This document shows positions 17,597 through 25,762 of a DNA stretch of 64,000 nt, one piece after another. The DNA comes from Erwinia endophytica (GTDB taxonomy: Bacteria; Pseudomonadota; Gammaproteobacteria; Enterobacterales; Enterobacteriaceae). Location of the stretch: assembly GCF_009295515.1 (NCBI RefSeq), contig NZ_RQVV01000053.1:186001-250000 (forward strand), written 5' to 3'. The notes beneath the pieces are model-generated. The model saw only the letters and a program-made list of their open reading frames with translations, was not told the origin of the DNA and ran no database searches. The first letter of the stretch is position 1. The number at the start of each line of letters is the position of its first letter. A program made the translations under genes and the position numbers.

Positions 17597-17956
17597 ATGT
17601 CACTTGAAAAGAGGAAAGGGATCAAGCGATTAACAAGCAGCATTAATCATTCGCTGGCTGGTTTTGTTAATGCCTTGTTAACTGAGGATGCCTTTCGTCA
17701 GTTGTTTATTATTAGCGCAATATTACTGGTTATCGCACTTTTTTTGGACGTGACAAAAATAGAGCGTTTATTCTTGATTTCCAGTTGTTTTCTTTTATTG
17801 ATGGTCGAGTTACTTAACACCGCCATTGAAACGGTAATAGATCGAATTTCTTTAGATATCCATCCATTATCAAAGCGGGCAAAAGATTTGGGGGGAGCGG
17901 CACAGTTAGTTACTGTGGTGATGACCATCATAATTTGGTTAATTGTTTTGCTTTGA
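17597..17956 (+). CDS. dgkA: DgkA-family lipid kinase (candidate ceramide/diacylglycerol kinase)
   Basis: A 119-residue integral membrane kinase of the prokaryotic DgkA family. It has the EDAFRQ segment, three hydrophobic helices, and the active-site region ELLNTAIETVIDRI followed by HPLSKRAKDLGGAAQ. The family phosphorylates diacylglycerol and, in vitro, ceramide. The start is the ATG at 17597. It lies 28 bases after the ceramide-synthase-like gene, so it is probably in the same transcript. The housekeeping dgkA of enterobacteria normally lies beside lexA, making this copy likely an extra, pathway-specific enzyme that phosphorylates the ceramide or sphingoid base. That role is inference. Confidence 0.85.
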   Translation: MSLEKRKGIKRLTSSINHSLAGFVNALLTEDAFRQLFIISAILLVIALFLDVTKIERLFLISSCFLLLMVELLNTAIETVIDRISLDIHPLSKRAKDLGGAAQLVTVVMTIIIWLIVLL

Positions 17957-17963
17957 ACATTCA

Positions 17964-18031
17964 GACGGGTAGTTAATATTGTGAACAGGCATTATCTCAG
18001 ATAATGCTGATGCTCAATAAATATACCCGTC
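17964..18031. repeat. Nested inverted repeats downstream of dgkA
   Basis: An outer stem GACGGGTA (17964-17971) pairs with TACCCGTC (18024-18031). Inside it a perfect 9-bp palindrome GCATTATCT-C-AGATAATGC occupies 17989-18007. Directly after a stop codon and between convergent genes this could end transcription or protect RNA ends, but there is no T-run. Confidence 0.5.
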
Positions 18032-18147
18032 ATTCTGCAAACTATCGATGTGTTGAGGCGTAATTAGCCAACTGAATCTGAACGTGTCAGTTCATTGGTT
18101 GACGCCACCAGAGCATCCCAATAGCTATTCTCAACGTCAAGAATAAG

Positions 18148-18184
18148 ACAGCCCAGTGCATGAACAAACTATGCACTGGGCTGT
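18148..18184. terminator. Strong hairpin between convergent genes
   Basis: A perfect 14-bp inverted repeat ACAGCCCAGTGCAT / ATGCACTGGGCTGT with a 9-base loop lies between the convergent dgkA-like and thymidylate-kinase-like genes. It has no long T-run on either side, so a bidirectional terminator is likely but not certain. The rest of the 17957-18280 gap holds the nested palindrome listed separately and no gene. Confidence 0.55.
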
Positions 18185-18280
18185 GTGGTATTGATGTGAT
18201 GCGGTTAGCGCCGGTATTTTTGCTTTGTTCTTCCGCTGAGGATATATACCTGTGGCAATCTCTCATCGTGTGATTAGTGA

Positions 18281-19051
18281 TTATGCGGGTTGGTTACAGA
18301 CCACCTCTTGCTGTCTACGCTGAGAAGCTACCGCTACGGAAGATACGGCATCCAGAGCCTTTTCCAACACTTCGTTATAGGGTGCTCTGGAGTCCAGATC
18401 GAGAATCCGGGAACCGTTGTAATTAAGCTCGACCATTACCGCAATTTTATCCTGCAACTCTTCATAACTATGGTCAGGTTTACGGGCAAAAGCGGTTTCG
18501 ACATCAATATCAAGGCGAATAATTAATTCAGGACGGCATAAAGCCATTCGTTGATACAACTTGCGCTCACGTAATGCCAGTCGGGTCATCAGCCAGCCAG
18601 TCACGCGTTCGACGCCAATGCCCGGTCCGTCATAATGAAAACCTGACATTTCGGCCTGTGGAAAGCGATCACTAATCACCAATACGCCACTTTGTGCCAG
18701 ACGTTGTACTTTGCCTAAATTAGACTCACGCCACAATGAGAGCCCGTACATTATTAAGGCAGCCCAGAGAGGTGGCGCTTTGCTACTCATGCTCTGCGTT
18801 TTCTCAGATTTGGCCGCCAGGCGTCGCTCAAGCCATACCCCGATAAACGGCAAACGTTTAATTTTATCGCCGTCTTCACCGGAGATGAGCCCTAAATAGC
18901 GACGTTCAGTCACAAAATGCTTCTGCAGGTTTTTGACTAAGTCTGCTGTAAGCGTGGATTTGCCCGTGCCATCACAACCCACTACCGCAACAAGCCCTGG
19001 CACATAAGTGGGGGATGATTCGTTGTCTGTATTCACTCTGTCTGTTTGCAT
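18281..19051 (-). CDS. Thymidylate-kinase-like P-loop protein A
   Basis: A 256-residue P-loop kinase-fold protein with Walker A GCDGTGKST (25-33), DRFPQAE in mid-protein (like the DR motif of thymidylate kinases) and ARKPDH plus Glu in a LID-like position near residue 190. It shares these motifs and an extra LPFIG / KSEKTQS region with the two neighbouring proteins, so the three are paralogues. The true housekeeping tmk is normally next to holB elsewhere, so these are unlikely to serve dTMP synthesis. Their place beside sphingolipid genes suggests phosphorylation of a lipid or headgroup precursor; the substrate is unknown. Confidence 0.65.
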   Translation of the reverse strand: MQTDRVNTDNESSPTYVPGLVAVVGCDGTGKSTLTADLVKNLQKHFVTERRYLGLISGEDGDKIKRLPFIGVWLERRLAAKSEKTQSMSSKAPPLWAALIMYGLSLWRESNLGKVQRLAQSGVLVISDRFPQAEMSGFHYDGPGIGVERVTGWLMTRLALRERKLYQRMALCRPELIIRLDIDVETAFARKPDHSYEELQDKIAVMVELNYNGSRILDLDSRAPYNEVLEKALDAVSSVAVASQRRQQEVVCNQPA

Positions 19052-19093
19052 TTATATTGATATCAAAAGGTATGCACAAGCCTGAGCTTGTGA

Positions 19094-19813
19094 CTACGAA
19101 AGAGAAGTGCGAATCGCATCTAACGATTCATCGAGAATCTTACTGGCGGGTTCCCGGCCATCTAAATCAAGAATCTTTGCGCCATTAAAAGTAAGATTGG
19201 GTATGACCTTGATTTTCTCGCGCAATGCTTCGAGCTTGTGATCAGGCTTGCGTGAATACGCCGTTTGTTCGTCAACATTAAGTCGAATCAATAACAGGGG
19301 AGGATAAGAGGCCATCCACTGGTACAGTTTTTGCTCACGTTTTCTCAGCGCGCGTACCCAAAAGTTACCTCCAGTTGCTTTTGCCAACTGAGGCCCATCA
19401 AAGCGAAACCCCGCGACCTCAGCTTGCGGGTAACGATCGGTAACCAGTAATTGCCCCTGTTGAGTCTTCTTCAGCATTTTCCTGAATTTGTAGGCGCGCC
19501 AACAAGACAGTAAATAGATAACCAGAGAGGTGACATTACCTGGGGGAGCGCTGGGCCTGTCATGTACACGATCAGACTTAGCCACCAAATAGCGACCAAC
19601 ACAAGCCCCAATAATGGGTAGACTGCTGATCCATTCACCTATGCGTCCCGATGACTGCCCGAGATAAAGCTGTTGTGTCGGCCATTGCGTAGAAAGATGG
19701 CTGACTAAACTGGCAGCTAAAGTCGATTTACCAGAGCCATCACAACCGGTTATCGCAATCACACGCACAGGGGCATGGTTGGTAAAGGGGGTAATCTCTT
19801 GACTCACTTCCAA
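19094..19813 (-). CDS. Thymidylate-kinase-like P-loop protein B
   Basis: A 239-residue paralogue of proteins A and C. Walker A is GCDGSGKST (23-31); DRYPQAE and SRKPDH are conserved, followed by a conserved C-terminal pattern L-x-F/Y-NGAKILDLD. It lies 42 bases upstream of protein A on the same strand, so the two are probably co-transcribed. The gene for protein C diverges from it across a 148-base region that must carry both promoters. Function unknown; a nucleoside-monophosphate-kinase fold is well supported, the substrate is not. Confidence 0.65.
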   Translation of the reverse strand: MEVSQEITPFTNHAPVRVIAITGCDGSGKSTLAASLVSHLSTQWPTQQLYLGQSSGRIGEWISSLPIIGACVGRYLVAKSDRVHDRPSAPPGNVTSLVIYLLSCWRAYKFRKMLKKTQQGQLLVTDRYPQAEVAGFRFDGPQLAKATGGNFWVRALRKREQKLYQWMASYPPLLLIRLNVDEQTAYSRKPDHKLEALREKIKVIPNLTFNGAKILDLDGREPASKILDESLDAIRTSLS

Positions 19814-19961
19814 AAACCTAAGATTAAAAAAAGATATTGTATGCTAATTGACCCTCGACCTTCAAAATATTTTTCCCATTTAGCAATAAGAGCTACTATT
19901 GACGACTTTTCTCTTTACAAATGATATATTCTTCGAAATATATTGAGGGAGAGTATTTTTT

Positions 19962-20687
19962 ATGCATTCTAAATTCCCACCGCTAATATCGGTTATTGGC
20001 AGCGATGGTTCTGGGAAATCCACTGTTTGTGAACACCTTATTAGCTGTCTGGAAAAATATGGTCCCGCAGCTCAGGTTCACCTGGGTAAACAGGCTGGTA
20101 ATGTAGAACGTGCGGTCGTTAAGCTTCCTTTCATGGGGCGTATTCTTCGCAAGTCAATAGATAAGAATAAAACCAAGGTCGCTAAGTCTCATCCCAGCGC
20201 TTTGCCTGCTTTAGTCATTATGTCTTTTGTGGTACGCCGATTATTGCGTTTTCGGCGTATGCTGGCTTTGCGTAAACGTGGTTTCATTATATTGTCCGAT
20301 CGTTTCCCTCAAGTTCAGTTTCCTGGTGCTTATGATGGCATGCTGCTTCCTCCCAGCGTACCGGGTAATCGTTTTGTGACATGGCTGGCGGGACGTGAGA
20401 GGGCGGCTTTTTACTGGATGGCCACTCAGAAACCTGATTTAGTCATTAAACTCAATGTTGATCTTGATGTCGCCTGCGCACGTAAGCCGGATCATGAGCG
20501 AGAGTCTCTCGCCAGGAAAATAGCTATAACGCCAAAACTGACATTTGAAGGCGCAAAAATTATTGATCTTGATGCTAATAAACCGCTTGATGAGGTATTA
20601 CGTGCAGCTGAGGAAGCCGTAACGAATTTCATGGAAACGCGTGGCTATCACTATATTGATGAAGGCAAGTCTGTCGCCACCTCATAG
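19962..20687 (+). CDS. Thymidylate-kinase-like P-loop protein C
   Basis: A 241-residue third paralogue, with Walker [10 protein letters not shown] (13-21), [14 protein letters not shown], and ARKPDH with following Glu. It ends with [19 protein letters not shown], matching the C-terminal pattern of A and B. Transcribed divergently from B, and the last intact gene before a non-coding, IS-scarred stretch leading to ychF. Three tandem-type copies around one promoter region suggest local duplication and divergence rather than chance association. The substrate is unknown. Confidence 0.65.
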   Translation: MHSKFPPLISVIGSDGSGKSTVCEHLISCLEKYGPAAQVHLGKQAGNVERAVVKLPFMGRILRKSIDKNKTKVAKSHPSALPALVIMSFVVRRLLRFRRMLALRKRGFIILSDRFPQVQFPGAYDGMLLPPSVPGNRFVTWLAGRERAAFYWMATQKPDLVIKLNVDLDVACARKPDHERESLARKIAITPKLTFEGAKIIDLDANKPLDEVLRAAEEAVTNFMETRGYHYIDEGKSVATS

Positions 20688-21550
20688 CCTTCTATCGTCA
20701 TTGTATCCAATGCCAAACCGCCGATGATGTTCGGGAAGAAGCCGTCTGTGTGAAGTGGATATCGGCTGTTTGGCCTTGTTGGACTCCCCGCCAATGAGTG
20801 GAGTGTCTGGCGTTGAGTAAACTCTCCACTCCAAGCCACATATCCGGCATCAACCCGTCAGCCGCGTAAGGGGTATTTTTATCCACCTTTTGTCACGAAA
20901 CCCTGACGCTTGCGGCGAGGATCCGTCCCTGGAGCCTCGGCTCGCGCGACAGTCTGCTTATCTACATTGCTATACTTGTAGTACTATTTGGAACCGCTAT
21001 TGAGTACCTATTTTTATCACATAATGTGACGTGATAGCGTCCTGCGTCTGGCTAACAGACAGTGTCCGTCGCGGTGATAATATCAGTATGATCAACCTTT
21101 TTCATTCGCTAAAAGCTGAACACCTTTACGGTAAAGGTGTGTTATCCGTTGGAGCGATGATGCGAGCGGCAGTGTTTAATTATCTTCGACGGCCATTATA
21201 CTTACTGGCGATGCCAGAGCCAGGAAAAGTGGGAAAGTAATTCTTATGCATTGTGAGTGGAATACATAAGCTAATTGACTTACTTCTTATAATATATTTA
21301 ATTAAATGACTTTATTTGTATTTGCAAAAAGCGACAATATGGCATTGCCAAAACAAAAACATAATTTCCAACTAAATTAATATTTAATTGGAAATTATCT
21401 CTTGCTTGTGAGTTATTTTATTGTTTTTAATGATCTTGTCCCTGATGGCGAGCTGTTGTTCACCCACATCCCGGCGCGCGTCAACCGGATTCAATACCGC
21501 TGTGGTAACATTTATGACAGCGCTGATATGGGGTTGCTTGAGACGCTATG
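20688..21550. other. Decayed region between the kinase paralogues and ychF
   Basis: No intact gene is visible in about 860 bases. It contains an IS3-like transposase fragment (listed separately) and, at about 21433-21551, a plus-strand frame ending in TGA with coding-like residues (GELLFTHIPARVNRIQY) but no start that I recognise. The segment 21241-21430 is very A+T rich. The whole looks like accumulated debris at the right edge of the accessory block. Confidence 0.4.
21082..21240 (+). mobile_element. Fragment of an IS3-family transposase (orfB C-terminal part)
   Basis: The frame encodes INLFHSLKAEHLYGK and MMRAAVFNYLRRPLY, resembling the late DDE region of IS3-group transposases (…FFHSLK-E…, …VFNYIE…Y). 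It is truncated at both sides, and the remainder after residue 55 is unrelated. No terminal repeats were recognised. Similarity judged by eye, so confidence is moderate. Confidence 0.45.
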
Positions 21551-21576
21551 AAAAAATCCACGCATTGCGTGGATTT
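21551..21576 (-). terminator. Rho-independent terminator of ychF
   Basis: A perfect 10-bp stem AAATCCACGC / GCGTGGATTT with a 3-base loop; on the minus strand it ends in a run of six T. It lies about 60 bases after the ychF stop. Confidence 0.9.
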
Positions 21577-21633
21577 ATGGTTTTTTAACGTGATTTTGAG
21601 GGGGTGAGATCGTCTGAACCCACTCAAGATTAT

Positions 21634-22725
21634 TCAGACGTTAAATAAGAAATTCATCACATCACCATCTTTCACGATGTAATCTTTGCCTTCGGATCGC
21701 ATCTTGCCGGCTTCTTTTGCACCCTGTTCACCTTTGTAGGTGATGAAATCTTCATAGCTGATCGTTTGGGCGCGGATAAAGCCTTTCTCAAAGTCGGTAT
21801 GAATTTTACCCGCGGCCTGTGGCGCTGTCGCACCAACCGGGATGGTCCAGGCACGGACTTCTTTCACACCTGCGGTGAAGTAGGTCTGCAGATTCAGCAG
21901 GGCGTAGCCCGCACGAATGACGCGGTTCAGGCCCGGTTCTTCCAGCCCCAGTTCGGCCATAAACTCCTCGCGATCCTCGTCGTCCAGCTCGGCAATATCG
22001 GATTCTACAGCGGCACACACCGGTACCACGACGGAACCTTCTTTCTCGGCAATCGCCCGCACCACGTCCAGATAAGGGTTGTTATCGAAACCGTCTTCGT
22101 TAACGTTGGCGATATACATCGTGGGCTTCAGCGTCAGAAAGCTCAGGTAGCGGATAGCGGCTTTATCTTCTTCGCTCAGATCCAGTGAACGTAGCATTCC
22201 GGCGTTTTCCAGATGCGCCCGGCATTTTTCCAGCGCGACCTGTTCGGCTTTCGCGTCTTTGTCACCGCCTTTAGCGCGTTTTTGCACACGTTGCAGCGCG
22301 CGTTCACAGGTATCCAGATCGGACAACGCCAGCTCGGTATTGATCACGTCAATATCATCAGCCGGATCGACTTTATTATTCACATGGATAATGTTGTCGT
22401 TCTCGAAACAGCGAACCACATGGCCGATCGCTTCAGTTTCGCGGATGTTGGTCAGAAACTGGTTACCCAGACCTTCACCTTTGGAAGCGCCTTTAACCAG
22501 TCCGGCGATATCCACGAACTCCATGGTCGTTGGCAGGATACGCTGCGGCTTGACGATTTCCGCCAGCTTGTCCAGACGGGGATCTGGCATTGGCACCACG
22601 CCGGTATTCGGTTCAATGGTACAGAACGGGAAGTTTGCTGCTTCGATGCCCGCTTTGGTTAACGCATTGAACAGGGTGGATTTCCCAACATTTGGCAGGC
22701 CCACAATACCGCATTTAAATCCCAT
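21634..22725 (-). CDS. ychF: Ribosome-associated ATPase YchF (Obg-family)
   Basis: A 363-residue P-loop protein of the same length as E. coli YchF. The P-loop GLPNVGKS is at 9-16, and the base-recognition motif reads NVNE instead of the GTPase NKxD, the change that makes YchF prefer ATP. A C-terminal TGS-type domain ([26 protein letters not shown]) ends the protein. It binds ribosomes and affects stress responses. In E. coli it lies beside pth; here a SulP transporter gene has come between them. Confidence 0.97.
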   Translation of the reverse strand: MGFKCGIVGLPNVGKSTLFNALTKAGIEAANFPFCTIEPNTGVVPMPDPRLDKLAEIVKPQRILPTTMEFVDIAGLVKGASKGEGLGNQFLTNIRETEAIGHVVRCFENDNIIHVNNKVDPADDIDVINTELALSDLDTCERALQRVQKRAKGGDKDAKAEQVALEKCRAHLENAGMLRSLDLSEEDKAAIRYLSFLTLKPTMYIANVNEDGFDNNPYLDVVRAIAEKEGSVVVPVCAAVESDIAELDDEDREEFMAELGLEEPGLNRVIRAGYALLNLQTYFTAGVKEVRAWTIPVGATAPQAAGKIHTDFEKGFIRAQTISYEDFITYKGEQGAKEAGKMRSEGKDYIVKDGDVMNFLFNV

Positions 22726-23072
22726 CGTTGAATCACCTTAATTTCTTAATAATCAGTGAGTTGATAGAGTCACTGAACTGTCTGAGAGTATTATTACCGC
22801 GCATTATACACGTAATTATCGACTCAATGGCGTTGTTTTCCAATTGGGGGGAAAGGATCAAAGTTGAGATCTTGTTCACATTCCACCATACTGACATAAC
22901 TTGACAATTGATGGAGAGCCTTGCTGATGCCTAGCACGTTGCTTACGCCACCCTGATTTTTCCTTCTCCCGCAACATCTGTTGCACTTCATGTCTTTCTG
23001 ACGAGTTTGACGATACTCACTTACCTGGCGGTGTTGTCACCACTGGTAGCATTATTATGATGGAAAATTAGC
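22726..23072. other. Divergent region between ychF and the SulP gene
   Basis: About 350 bases that must carry the promoters of both divergent genes. No ORF, RNA gene or strong hairpin is evident. A TTGACA lies at 22902-22907 with no -10 element that I can defend. Confidence 0.35.
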
Positions 23073-24542
23073 ATGTTCAATCTGAGCAACCTCAGCGTGG
23101 CCGGGGTAAAAAATGATATTTTGGCTGGCGCGGTTGTCTCCGTGGCCCTAATCCCTGAAGCCACCGCTTTTTCGCTGCTCGCCGGGCTGTCGCCAACGAT
23201 TGGCCTGCATACCGCTTTTATCCTTGGGCTGGTCACCGCGTTGTTTGGGGGAAAACCCGGCATGATCTCTGGCGCAGCGGGTTCTATCGTGGTCGTGCTG
23301 GTCAGTTTGATTGCAGCTCATGGTTATCAGTATGTGTTGCTGGCGACTATTTTGGCTGGGTTGATCCAGCTGCTTATTGGTCTGTTCCGACTGGGAAAAT
23401 TTATCTGCCTGGTGCCGCAGCCCGCTATTTATGGCTTTGTTAATGGCCTGGCCATTGTTATCGCGTTGGCGCAAATCCCGCTGATCAAACATCAGGGGCC
23501 ACTGACGTACAGTCTGGTGGCGCTGACCATGTTAATTGTCTGGCTGTTCCCTAAATTGAGCAAAGCTATCCCTGGCTCGCTGGCCGCTCTGATTGCTATC
23601 AGCGCTCTGGTCATCGGTTGTGGTTTGGATACCCGCCGCGTGGGCGACCTGGCGGATATCTCCGGTACTCTGCCGGCATTTCATCTGCCTGAGGTTGCGC
23701 TAAACTGGACGGCATTAAAGGTGGTGTTGCCATATTCGGTCATTATCGCCCTGGTTGGATTGATCGAATCGTTGCTGACGTTGACGGTCCTCGATGAAAT
23801 GGGGAGGAAGAAAGGTGACAGCAATAAAGAGTGCGTGGCACAGGGTATCGGTAATACCCTCTGTGGCTTTTTCGGTAGCTTTGCCGGATGCGCGATGATT
23901 GGTCAGTCGATTATCAACTTCACCTCGGGTGGACGTGGTCGTATTTCTAACCTGGTGGGGGCGTTACTCCTGATCCTGTTTGTGGTCAGTCTGTCGAAAT
24001 ATATTGCACTGTTACCGGTGGCGGCATTGGCTGGGATTATGTTGGTCGTCTGTATTAATACCTTTGAATGGCGTTCTTTCCAACGTCTGAAATGCATGCC
24101 GAAAGCCGATGCGATTATTATGATCGCGGTGACGGTGGTCACCATTTATACCGACCTGGCGATGGCAGTTATCTTCGGTATGGTTATCTCGGCACTGGTT
24201 TTTGCCTGGCAACATGTACGTATCGCTATCTTTGCGCAGGAAGAAAGTGCTGAGCAGAAGGTCTATCAACTGGAAGGGCCGTTATTCTTTGGCTCTGTCG
24301 CCCGTTTCCATGAATTGTTCCATCCGGAGAAAGACCCGCAGAAGGTGATTATCGATTTTGCCCGTACCCGGGTGATGGACTCCAGTGGGGTCGAGGCTAT
24401 CGATAAACTGACCGCTCGCTATGTCGCGGTGGGTAAAAGCGTACGCTTGCGCCATCTTAGCGCAGATTGCATCGAACTTTTAACGCAGGCAGGGCCGTTT
24501 TGCAGTCACGAACGGGATGATGCAGATTGTGCCGCGCGCTAG
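23073..24542 (+). CDS. SulP-family anion transporter with STAS domain
   Basis: A 489-residue inner-membrane protein. The first 380 residues hold 10-12 hydrophobic segments with the SulP signature (ALIPEATAFSLLAGLSPTIGLHTAF and FGGKPGMISGAAGS), and the C-terminal 90 residues form a STAS domain with VMDSSGVEAI. The family moves sulfate, bicarbonate or dicarboxylates. It is shorter than E. coli DauA (559 aa) and looks closer to BicA/YvdB-type members, so I do not name it dauA although the region is syntenic. It is inserted, in opposite orientation, between pth and ychF. Confidence 0.85.
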   Translation: MFNLSNLSVAGVKNDILAGAVVSVALIPEATAFSLLAGLSPTIGLHTAFILGLVTALFGGKPGMISGAAGSIVVVLVSLIAAHGYQYVLLATILAGLIQLLIGLFRLGKFICLVPQPAIYGFVNGLAIVIALAQIPLIKHQGPLTYSLVALTMLIVWLFPKLSKAIPGSLAALIAISALVIGCGLDTRRVGDLADISGTLPAFHLPEVALNWTALKVVLPYSVIIALVGLIESLLTLTVLDEMGRKKGDSNKECVAQGIGNTLCGFFGSFAGCAMIGQSIINFTSGGRGRISNLVGALLLILFVVSLSKYIALLPVAALAGIMLVVCINTFEWRSFQRLKCMPKADAIIMIAVTVVTIYTDLAMAVIFGMVISALVFAWQHVRIAIFAQEESAEQKVYQLEGPLFFGSVARFHELFHPEKDPQKVIIDFARTRVMDSSGVEAIDKLTARYVAVGKSVRLRHLSADCIELLTQAGPFCSHERDDADCAAR

Positions 24543-24555
24543 CCGGTAACTACCG

Positions 24556-24583
24556 GGGATAAATCCATGAGTGGGTTTATCCC
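24556..24583. terminator. Hairpin between convergent SulP and pth genes
   Basis: GGGATAAATCC pairs with GGGTTTATCCC (one G-T pair) across a short loop. It overlaps the pth stop codon and sits just after the SulP stop, so it could serve as a terminator for SulP. There is no long T-run. Confidence 0.5.
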
Positions 24584-25164
24584 GCTTTGAAACTATGCAG
24601 CCGGTTCATCGCTTTCAGGCGGTCTTCCTTCAGCCAGAGTTCGGTACAGCGCGCCGCTTCGTCTACTGCGCCATCAATCAGTTGTTGCTCGGTTGCCGGA
24701 GGTTTACCCAGTACAAACCCCACCACTTTGTTTCGGTCACCAGGATGGCCGATGCCGATCCGCAGACGATGGAAGTTTTGATTGTTCCCCAACTTGTTGA
24801 TGATGTCTTTCAGTCCGTTATGGCCGCCATGGCCGCCGCCCTGTTTGAACTTCGCCACCCCTGGCGGCAAATCCAGCTCATCATGTGCCACCAGAATCTC
24901 TTCCGGCGCGATACGGTAAAAAGTGGCCATCGCCGCCACGGCTTTACCGCTCAGGTTCATAAAGGTCGTGGGAACCAGCAAGCGGATATCTTCACCGGCA
25001 ATATTCAGTCGGGCGGTATGACCATAAAACTTACTTTCTTCTTTCAACGACTGATTGTGGCGTTCCGCCAGTAAATCGACATACCAGGCCCCGGCGTTAT
25101 GGCGCGTTGCGGCGTATTCAGCGCCGGGATTGGCCAGACCCACAATCAGTTTAATGCTATTCAC
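24577..25164 (-). CDS. pth: Peptidyl-tRNA hydrolase
   Basis: A 195-residue enzyme that releases peptides from prematurely dissociated peptidyl-tRNA. The catalytic His22 lies in [12 protein letters not shown], with Asn11 in GLANPG, the Asp of [10 protein letters not shown] and the loop [13 protein letters not shown] all present. Length and motifs match E. coli Pth. It lies in the conserved pth-ychH-prs neighbourhood, and a SulP gene separates it from its usual partner ychF. Confidence 0.97.
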   Translation of the reverse strand: MNSIKLIVGLANPGAEYAATRHNAGAWYVDLLAERHNQSLKEESKFYGHTARLNIAGEDIRLLVPTTFMNLSGKAVAAMATFYRIAPEEILVAHDELDLPPGVAKFKQGGGHGGHNGLKDIINKLGNNQNFHRLRIGIGHPGDRNKVVGFVLGKPPATEQQLIDGAVDEAARCTELWLKEDRLKAMNRLHSFKAG

Positions 25165-25429
25165 GTCGTTCTGTTCCTGATGAGTGCATAGGGAAGGGCG
25201 CCAGTGTACTAAGAGCGGTTAAAGAACTCAAAATTGTGAGCAACAAAGCAATAATTGAATAGCGTAATAATACGTTTTCTAGCGATAAGTCAGTGTATTG
25301 CGTGTAAAAATTTGTCCAAGTTTTAGCAACAAATGTGATCTGCTGCGCAACGAATAAGTAAACCATTGCATAAAATTATGACACTACAGTGTGAGAACAC
25401 GCTTTTGCACTGATTTCCGGAGGTGAAAA

Positions 25430-25711
25430 ATGAAACGTAAACATGCCAATATTACCGGTAATTCATTGATGGCCCTGGGGCTGGTGGTGATGGTAGCTGG
25501 TATTGGTTACGCAGTATTGAATCAACTGCCACAACTACAATTGCCTCAGTTTATGACGCATAGCGCTATCTTTGGTATTTTTATCGGTGCGCTGATGTGG
25601 CTGGTGGGGGCGAGTATTAGCGGACGTGAAAAAGTGACTGATCGCTACTACTGGATCCGGCACTATGGTGATAAACGCTGTCGCCGGACGTCAAATCATC
25701 TCCAGCACTGA
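25430..25711 (+). CDS. ychH: YchH family inner-membrane stress protein
   Basis: A 93-residue protein with a strong GGAGGTG before the ATG, two hydrophobic helices (about 12-30 and 43-62) and a basic C-terminus with DRYYWIRHYGDKR. It matches YchH, a DUF2583 membrane protein linked to stress in E. coli. Its position between pth and prs, divergent from pth, is the conserved enterobacterial order. A TGTGA half-site about 95 bases upstream could belong to a CRP site but the second half is poor. Confidence 0.9.
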   Translation: MKRKHANITGNSLMALGLVVMVAGIGYAVLNQLPQLQLPQFMTHSAIFGIFIGALMWLVGASISGREKVTDRYYWIRHYGDKRCRRTSNHLQH

Positions 25712-25723
25712 GCCGCGTCATTC

Positions 25724-25747
25724 ACGCCTCCTTGCCGGAGGCGTTTT
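25724..25747 (+). terminator. Rho-independent terminator of ychH
   Basis: Perfect 8-bp stem ACGCCTCC / GGAGGCGT with a 5-base loop, followed by a short T-run. It lies 12 bases after the ychH stop. Confidence 0.85.
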
Positions 25748-25762
25748 GCTTTTCCGGTCCCT

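Noticed and set aside
18281-20687. The P-loop proteins as the housekeeping thymidylate kinase
   Set aside because: Three copies with unusual RKPDH motifs beside lipid genes; the housekeeping tmk has a different neighbourhood (holB region).
20651-20886. Two overlapping 62-codon minus-strand ORFs after kinase paralogue C
   Set aside because: Short, mutually out of frame, with no initiation signal; more likely decayed sequence than genes.
23073-24542. Naming the SulP transporter dauA
   Set aside because: It is about 70 residues shorter, lies in a different slot and orientation, and its sequence looks closer to other SulP subgroups.
25157-25366. 69-codon ORF upstream of pth
   Set aside because: It overlaps the pth start and the divergent ychH promoter region and has no initiation signal or known similarity.
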